Shown here piece by piece: positions 29,328 to 32,475 of a stretch of 32,475 nucleotides of DNA; within the stretch, counting starts at the first letter, position 1; each line of letters begins with the position of its first letter. A model generated the notes under the pieces. The model ran no database searches, was not told the DNA's origin, and was given only the letters and a program-made list of their open reading frames with translations. The stretch comes from a virus: the IMG/VR virus record IMGVR_UViG_3300011934_000016, positions 1-32,475 of that record; one strand, given 5' to 3'. The position numbers and the translations under genes were made by a program.

Positions 29328-31891
29328 TGGCCTACCAGCCGCCGGAATACACAACGCCGATCACCCTCACGGTCGGCCATAAACCCCCGGGGATCTACCA
29401 GCCCCGGGTGTTGTCCGACGACTACCAGCCGCCAACGCTGGGCGATCCGTTGCGCCTGTCCGAAATCTATCAGGCCCCGGAACTGGCAGACCCGCAAACC
29501 CTGCTGACGCACTACCAGCCGCCGGCCTTTGTGCCGGTGATTCTGGATACCCGGTATTCGGCGCCGGAGGGTTTCGAGGCGGTCACCCTCCGCACCCCGT
29601 ATGAGCCGCCCCGGGTAGGCAAGGCCACGGTCATCACCGAGGGCTACAAGGCCCCGAACCTGAGCCAGCCCCAGACACTGACAGAAGGCTACACCACCCC
29701 GGCCATCACCGCCGGCGTTACCCTGGCCGATCCCTACACCCCGCCGGGCATCGGCCAGCCGCTGGAACTGACCAACGGCATCGAAGATCAGGGCGGGGCA
29801 CCGGCAACGGACGCGGAAGGCCACCTGCTGGCGAGCTTGCCAAGCGCCATCCCGCCGCTGACATTTGCCGCCTTCGGGGCGCAAGACACCACGTACAACC
29901 CGCCGCCGCTATTCAGCGATGTGATCCTGCGCGTGGGCTACGCCATGCCGCCGCTGGATTCGCCGGTGGAAGTCAGCGAACAGATCGAGCCGGAAAGCTC
30001 CATCTATGGCAACCTGGCTGCCACTCTGCCGCCGGCACCACGGCAGGGCCTGAGCGTAACCGCCACCGCCAACGTGAACCCGGCCGGCACAATCACGGCA
30101 ACGCTGCCCAGCTACCGGCGATCGCTGGAACTGACCGCCTCTATGGCAACCGTCGGCACCGGCGCCGCCACGGCATTGCTGCCAGCGCCCCAGCTAAACG
30201 CCTTTACCTTGGCAGGCGAAGCCAAACAGATTATCGACCTGCCCGACAACGGCAACGCCAGCACCCGCCCCAGGCACCGGAGCAAATACCCGGAGCAGGT
30301 CATCGGGCTGGCGGCCAAGCAACAAAACAGCCAGCGCACCGCCCTCCCGGCCAACCTGGAACAGCAGCACGGCATCGACCGCCGCACCCGGCTGGAAACC
30401 CGACAAGCCGAAATGATCCGGTTCCAGCGCCCCATCGGGCAGGCGCACCAACACGGCCTCGACCTGGGCGGGCACACCACCATGCCCCATGCCGAAGCGA
30501 TACGCACACGCAGCAGCACCCGGGAAGCGCACCAGCACGGCATCGATCGCCACGGCAACACCGGCATCCCCCATGCCGAAACCATCAAGCGGCGCCCATC
30601 GGTGCGGCTGGCGGAACAGCAGGCGATACCGACGGCCAAGGGCCTAAGCATTGGCAACCACGACGCCTGGCCCGCCGGCACCCGGCTGGAAGTGCGCTGG
30701 ACCAAAGCGGACCACCCAGCGCCGGGCTATTGGTGGCCCATCTACCAGCCCCCGGGCCTGCGGGCGGTCATACCCTGCGACGACTACCAGCCGCCGGCAT
30801 TGCGCTGCCCGGTCCTGCTGGGCATGGACTACCCCCAGCAACCTGACTGCCCGGCAGAGCCAGAGCCGCCGCACGAAACCATCATCATCCCAACCCGGGA
30901 GGAATATCGCGTGATTAACACCCTGACCGTCACCGAACTGGACGGCACCCCACTGCCGGCGGAGGATTTCAGCGCCAGCATCGACGCAGATAGTTGGACA
31001 TGGAGCTGGAACACCCGCATCCCGGCCAGCGCCATGCCCCAGGTGCGCCCGGACAGCACCACCCGCGTGGAGCTAATCGCCACCATCAACGGCGAACCGC
31101 TGCGCGTATTGGTAGAGAATATCCAGCGGGAGCGCAAGTTCGGCGAAGCCTGGCTGCGCGTTTCAGGGCGCGGCCGCGCGGCGTTTTTGGCCGACCCCCT
31201 GGCGCCGGTCACTCAATACACCAACGACACCGCCATGACCGCCCAGCAGGCCCTGAACGACGCGATGACCACCAACGGCGTCCCCATCGGCTGGACACTG
31301 GACTGGCAAATCGAAGACTGGCAGATCCCGGCCGGCATCTGGTCCCATTCCGGCACCTGGATCGACGCCGCCAAACGAATCGCCGTGGCCGGCGGGGCGT
31401 ATGTCCAGAGCCACGACACCGACCAGACCCTGCGGATTCTGCCGAAGTACCCGACCGCCCCCTGGAACTGGCACACCACCACCCCGGACATTTCACTGCC
31501 CGAGGATGTGGTGGAAGTGGAAGGCATCGAGTGGCAGGAAAAGCCGGGCTATAACGCCGTCTGGGTTCACGGCGGGGAGCAAGGCCGGGCAGACCGCATC
31601 ATCATCGGAAGCACCGGCGGTACCAACCCAGCCCCAACCATCGTGGATGAATTGGCCACCGACCCGGCCATGACCCGACAGCGTGGCCTGGCGCTTTTGG
31701 GCGACACCGGCAAGCAAGCCGACATCAGCCTGCGCCTGCCGGTCCTGCCCGAAACCGGCATGATCCGCCCCGGCACCCTGGTGGAATACCACGAACAGGG
31801 CAAAGCCCACCGGGGGCTGGTCCGAAGTTTGAGCATCAGCCACAAATGGCCAGAGCTATGGCAGACCATCGGAGTGGAAACCCATGAGTAA
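29327..31891 (+). CDS. Baseplate-hub-like tail protein with N-terminal tandem repeats
   Basis: The ATG at 29327 overlaps the previous stop (TAATG). Residues 3-151 are ten 15-residue repeats built on Y-x-P-P (YQPPTLGDPLRLSEI, YKAPNLSQPQTLTEG, YTPPGIGQPLELTNG), with related units near 191 and 206. Residues 345-440 contain a 28-residue repeat with QHGID. Two more YQPP units lie near 478-500. From about 523, the C-terminus is a hub-like domain (NTLTVTELDGTPLPAEDFSA, WTWSWNTRIPAS, RVELIATINGEPLRVLVENI, VGLVRSLSISH-like end), resembling gp27/gp44-type tail hub proteins. The 854-residue protein is therefore probably the central tip or hub, with a long repetitive N-terminal arm. Confidence 0.72.
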   Translation: MAYQPPEYTTPITLTVGHKPPGIYQPRVLSDDYQPPTLGDPLRLSEIYQAPELADPQTLLTHYQPPAFVPVILDTRYSAPEGFEAVTLRTPYEPPRVGKATVITEGYKAPNLSQPQTLTEGYTTPAITAGVTLADPYTPPGIGQPLELTNGIEDQGGAPATDAEGHLLASLPSAIPPLTFAAFGAQDTTYNPPPLFSDVILRVGYAMPPLDSPVEVSEQIEPESSIYGNLAATLPPAPRQGLSVTATANVNPAGTITATLPSYRRSLELTASMATVGTGAATALLPAPQLNAFTLAGEAKQIIDLPDNGNASTRPRHRSKYPEQVIGLAAKQQNSQRTALPANLEQQHGIDRRTRLETRQAEMIRFQRPIGQAHQHGLDLGGHTTMPHAEAIRTRSSTREAHQHGIDRHGNTGIPHAETIKRRPSVRLAEQQAIPTAKGLSIGNHDAWPAGTRLEVRWTKADHPAPGYWWPIYQPPGLRAVIPCDDYQPPALRCPVLLGMDYPQQPDCPAEPEPPHETIIIPTREEYRVINTLTVTELDGTPLPAEDFSASIDADSWTWSWNTRIPASAMPQVRPDSTTRVELIATINGEPLRVLVENIQRERKFGEAWLRVSGRGRAAFLADPLAPVTQYTNDTAMTAQQALNDAMTTNGVPIGWTLDWQIEDWQIPAGIWSHSGTWIDAAKRIAVAGGAYVQSHDTDQTLRILPKYPTAPWNWHTTTPDISLPEDVVEVEGIEWQEKPGYNAVWVHGGEQGRADRIIIGSTGGTNPAPTIVDELATDPAMTRQRGLALLGDTGKQADISLRLPVLPETGMIRPGTLVEYHEQGKAHRGLVRSLSISHKWPELWQTIGVETHE
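29333..29779 (+). repeat. Ten tandem 15-codon repeats (Y-x-P-P units)
   Basis: Consecutive units begin with Tyr (the second with a variant KPPGIYQP unit), have Pro at position 4, a small hydrophobic near 6, and a V/L-x-L strand near 11-13. The DNA copies have diverged, so the pattern is conserved at the protein level. Confidence 0.85.
30356..30643 (+). repeat. 28-codon (84-bp) repeat rich in His/Arg
   Basis: The motif A/E-x-Q-H-G-I/L-D recurs at residues 345, 373 and 401, with a degenerate copy at 429, an exact 28-residue period. PHAE-x-I-x-x-R is also shared by the second and third copies. Confidence 0.8.
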
Positions 31892-32105
31892 TTTATACAA
31901 GCGCCTGCTGGCGGTCCTGCCCAGCGAGCCGAGAGACAAAGGGGCCGTTGTAGCCACCACCCCGGACGGCGCCATCGTGGAGCTGGTCACCGGCGCGCGG
32001 GTGCGCGTCAGGGGGCAAGCCCAGGTGGGGGATCACGTATTCATTCGGGGAAAGCAAATTGAAGGGCCGGCGCCAGCGCTGAGCGGCGTGGATCAAACAA
32101 TCTGA
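31884..32105 (+). CDS. Small beta-barrel-like tail tip protein, 73 aa
   Basis: The ATG overlaps the end of the hub gene by 8 bases. The 73-residue protein has strands GAVVATTPDGAIVELVTG, ARVRVRGQAQVGDHVFIRG, giving an OB-like small barrel with a G-D-x-V-x-I turn. Small proteins of this kind close the tail cluster behind the hub gene in several siphophages. Function not known. This is the last gene of the late operon. Confidence 0.65.
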   Translation: MSNLYKRLLAVLPSEPRDKGAVVATTPDGAIVELVTGARVRVRGQAQVGDHVFIRGKQIEGPAPALSGVDQTI

Positions 32106-32397
32106 GGGGAATAGAACCAGACCTCTCCCTGGAGTCACACCACTGGGCAGGTGTCGCATCCGCTAGGCAATCCATGCTTTAAGCATCCATGCGAGCGGAA
32201 TGGTGATTATGTCCTGCCCTTCTTGCCCTGGAGTATCAGTTAGTGCCGACAATCTGTGCGCGAAATCTCTTACACGGATACGTTGGGCAGCACATAGGAT
32301 CATGCTGAACATTGTGGGCATTTTGCGGGCAACGTATTTTTATCGTTACGCATTGTCCGGCAGTTGTGGGCGAGGGCGTCCGGCTCTGCTATAGTTA
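32106..32397. other. Non-coding right end of the prophage
   Basis: No credible gene is seen in these about 290 bases. The AT content is higher than in the late genes, and a small inverted repeat ATGCTT-t-AAGCAT lies at 32174-32186. No clear intrinsic terminator follows the last late gene. The position next to the tRNA fragment suggests attachment-site arm DNA. Confidence 0.6.
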
Positions 32398-32410
32398 AAT
32401 CAAAGGGTTA
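32398..32410 (+). promoter_or_regulatory. IHF-binding consensus match
   Basis: AATCAAAGGGTTA fits the IHF consensus WATCAANNNNTTR at every defined position and ends 10 bp before the tRNA fragment, as expected for an attachment-site arm. Confidence 0.6.
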
Positions 32411-32420
32411 TAGAAGCTGG

Positions 32421-32470
32421 CAGCACTCATAATGCTGGGGTCGGCGGTTCGACTCCGCCCCTTGCTACCA
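32421..32470 (+). tRNA. 3' half of a CAT-anticodon (Met-type) tRNA, probable attR core
   Basis: CAGCA-CTCATAA-TGCTG (32421-32437) is an anticodon arm with anticodon CAT, followed by a variable loop GGGTC, a T arm GGCGG-TTCGACT-CCGCC (32443-32459), a 3' acceptor strand CCTTGCT and ACCA (to 32470). The 5' acceptor strand (AGCAAGG expected) and the D arm are absent from the upstream bases, so this is a tRNA fragment and not a working gene. Phages that integrate into tRNA genes carry such 3' halves at one end. The intact tRNA should lie beyond the other end. Confidence 0.75.
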
Positions 32471-32475
32471 GTATT

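Noticed and set aside
29333-30643. CRISPR-like or DNA-level tandem repeat in the hub gene
   Set aside because: The DNA copies are divergent; only the encoded amino-acid pattern repeats, there are no spacer units, and no cas genes occur in the window.
32200-32394. 64-residue frame near the right end
   Set aside because: No ribosome site, odd composition, and it lies in attachment-region DNA; it is most likely non-coding.
32394-32470. Complete tRNA gene at the right end
   Set aside because: The 28 bases 5' of the anticodon arm do not form a D arm or pair with the 3' acceptor strand, so only the 3' half is present.

Overview
The window is most of a temperate siphovirus prophage in the chromosome of a GC-rich gammaproteobacterium. 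Codon use, the style of the Rha/RusA/YdaS-type genes and the tail set suggest a Marinobacter- or Pseudomonas-like marine host; this host guess is inference. The layout is lambda-like with an HK97-type head. The right end is a 3' half of a CAT-anticodon (Met-type) tRNA, read as the attR core. No integrase is visible, and the leftmost gene runs off the left edge, so the left end of the prophage lies outside.

Left arm, minus strand (1-1309): a tightly overlapping leftward operon encodes a LuxR-type HTH protein with a hydrophobic segment, two small unknown proteins, a CsrA-family RNA-binding regulator, an 88-residue phage protein and the start of another gene. Immunity region (1310-3787): a second leftward operon, cI - exported DUF4124 protein - small Cys-containing protein - coiled-coil/membrane protein, ends at a strong terminator. 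It looks like a repressor plus lysogenic-conversion cargo. Opposite cI is a YdaS/Cro-like gene. The cI/cro intergenic region and the promoter of the LuxR/CsrA operon share GGATAC/GTATCC operator-like motifs and a near-identical -10/operator block, so CI probably controls both.

Early rightward region (3838-9330): a weak unknown ORF, a terminator and palindrome, rusA, rha, a replication initiator whose linker-coding DNA holds palindromes and direct repeats (a lambda-like internal origin candidate), a DnaC-type helicase loader, small HTH and zinc-binding proteins, a YbcO/DUF1364 nuclease and an antiterminator-like gene. That last gene is followed at once by a strong promoter and, about 20 nt after the expected transcription start, an intrinsic terminator. 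This is the arrangement of the lambda Q-PR'-tR' late switch.

Late region (9489-32105): amidase endolysin, two holin-type membrane proteins, HNH endonuclease, a candidate cos site, TerS and TerL, a small membrane protein, portal, prohead protease, HK97-fold capsid, connector/neck/terminator proteins, tail tube, a 1223-residue tape measure, and a distal tail cluster. The distal cluster is the least ordinary part. It contains a 1127-residue protein with recurring strand motifs and an AT-richer insert, a WD40-type beta-propeller protein, and a hub protein whose N-terminus is ten tandem 15-residue Y-x-P-P repeats followed by an exact-period 28-residue His-rich repeat. After the last gene, about 300 bp of non-coding DNA carries an IHF-consensus match just before the tRNA fragment.
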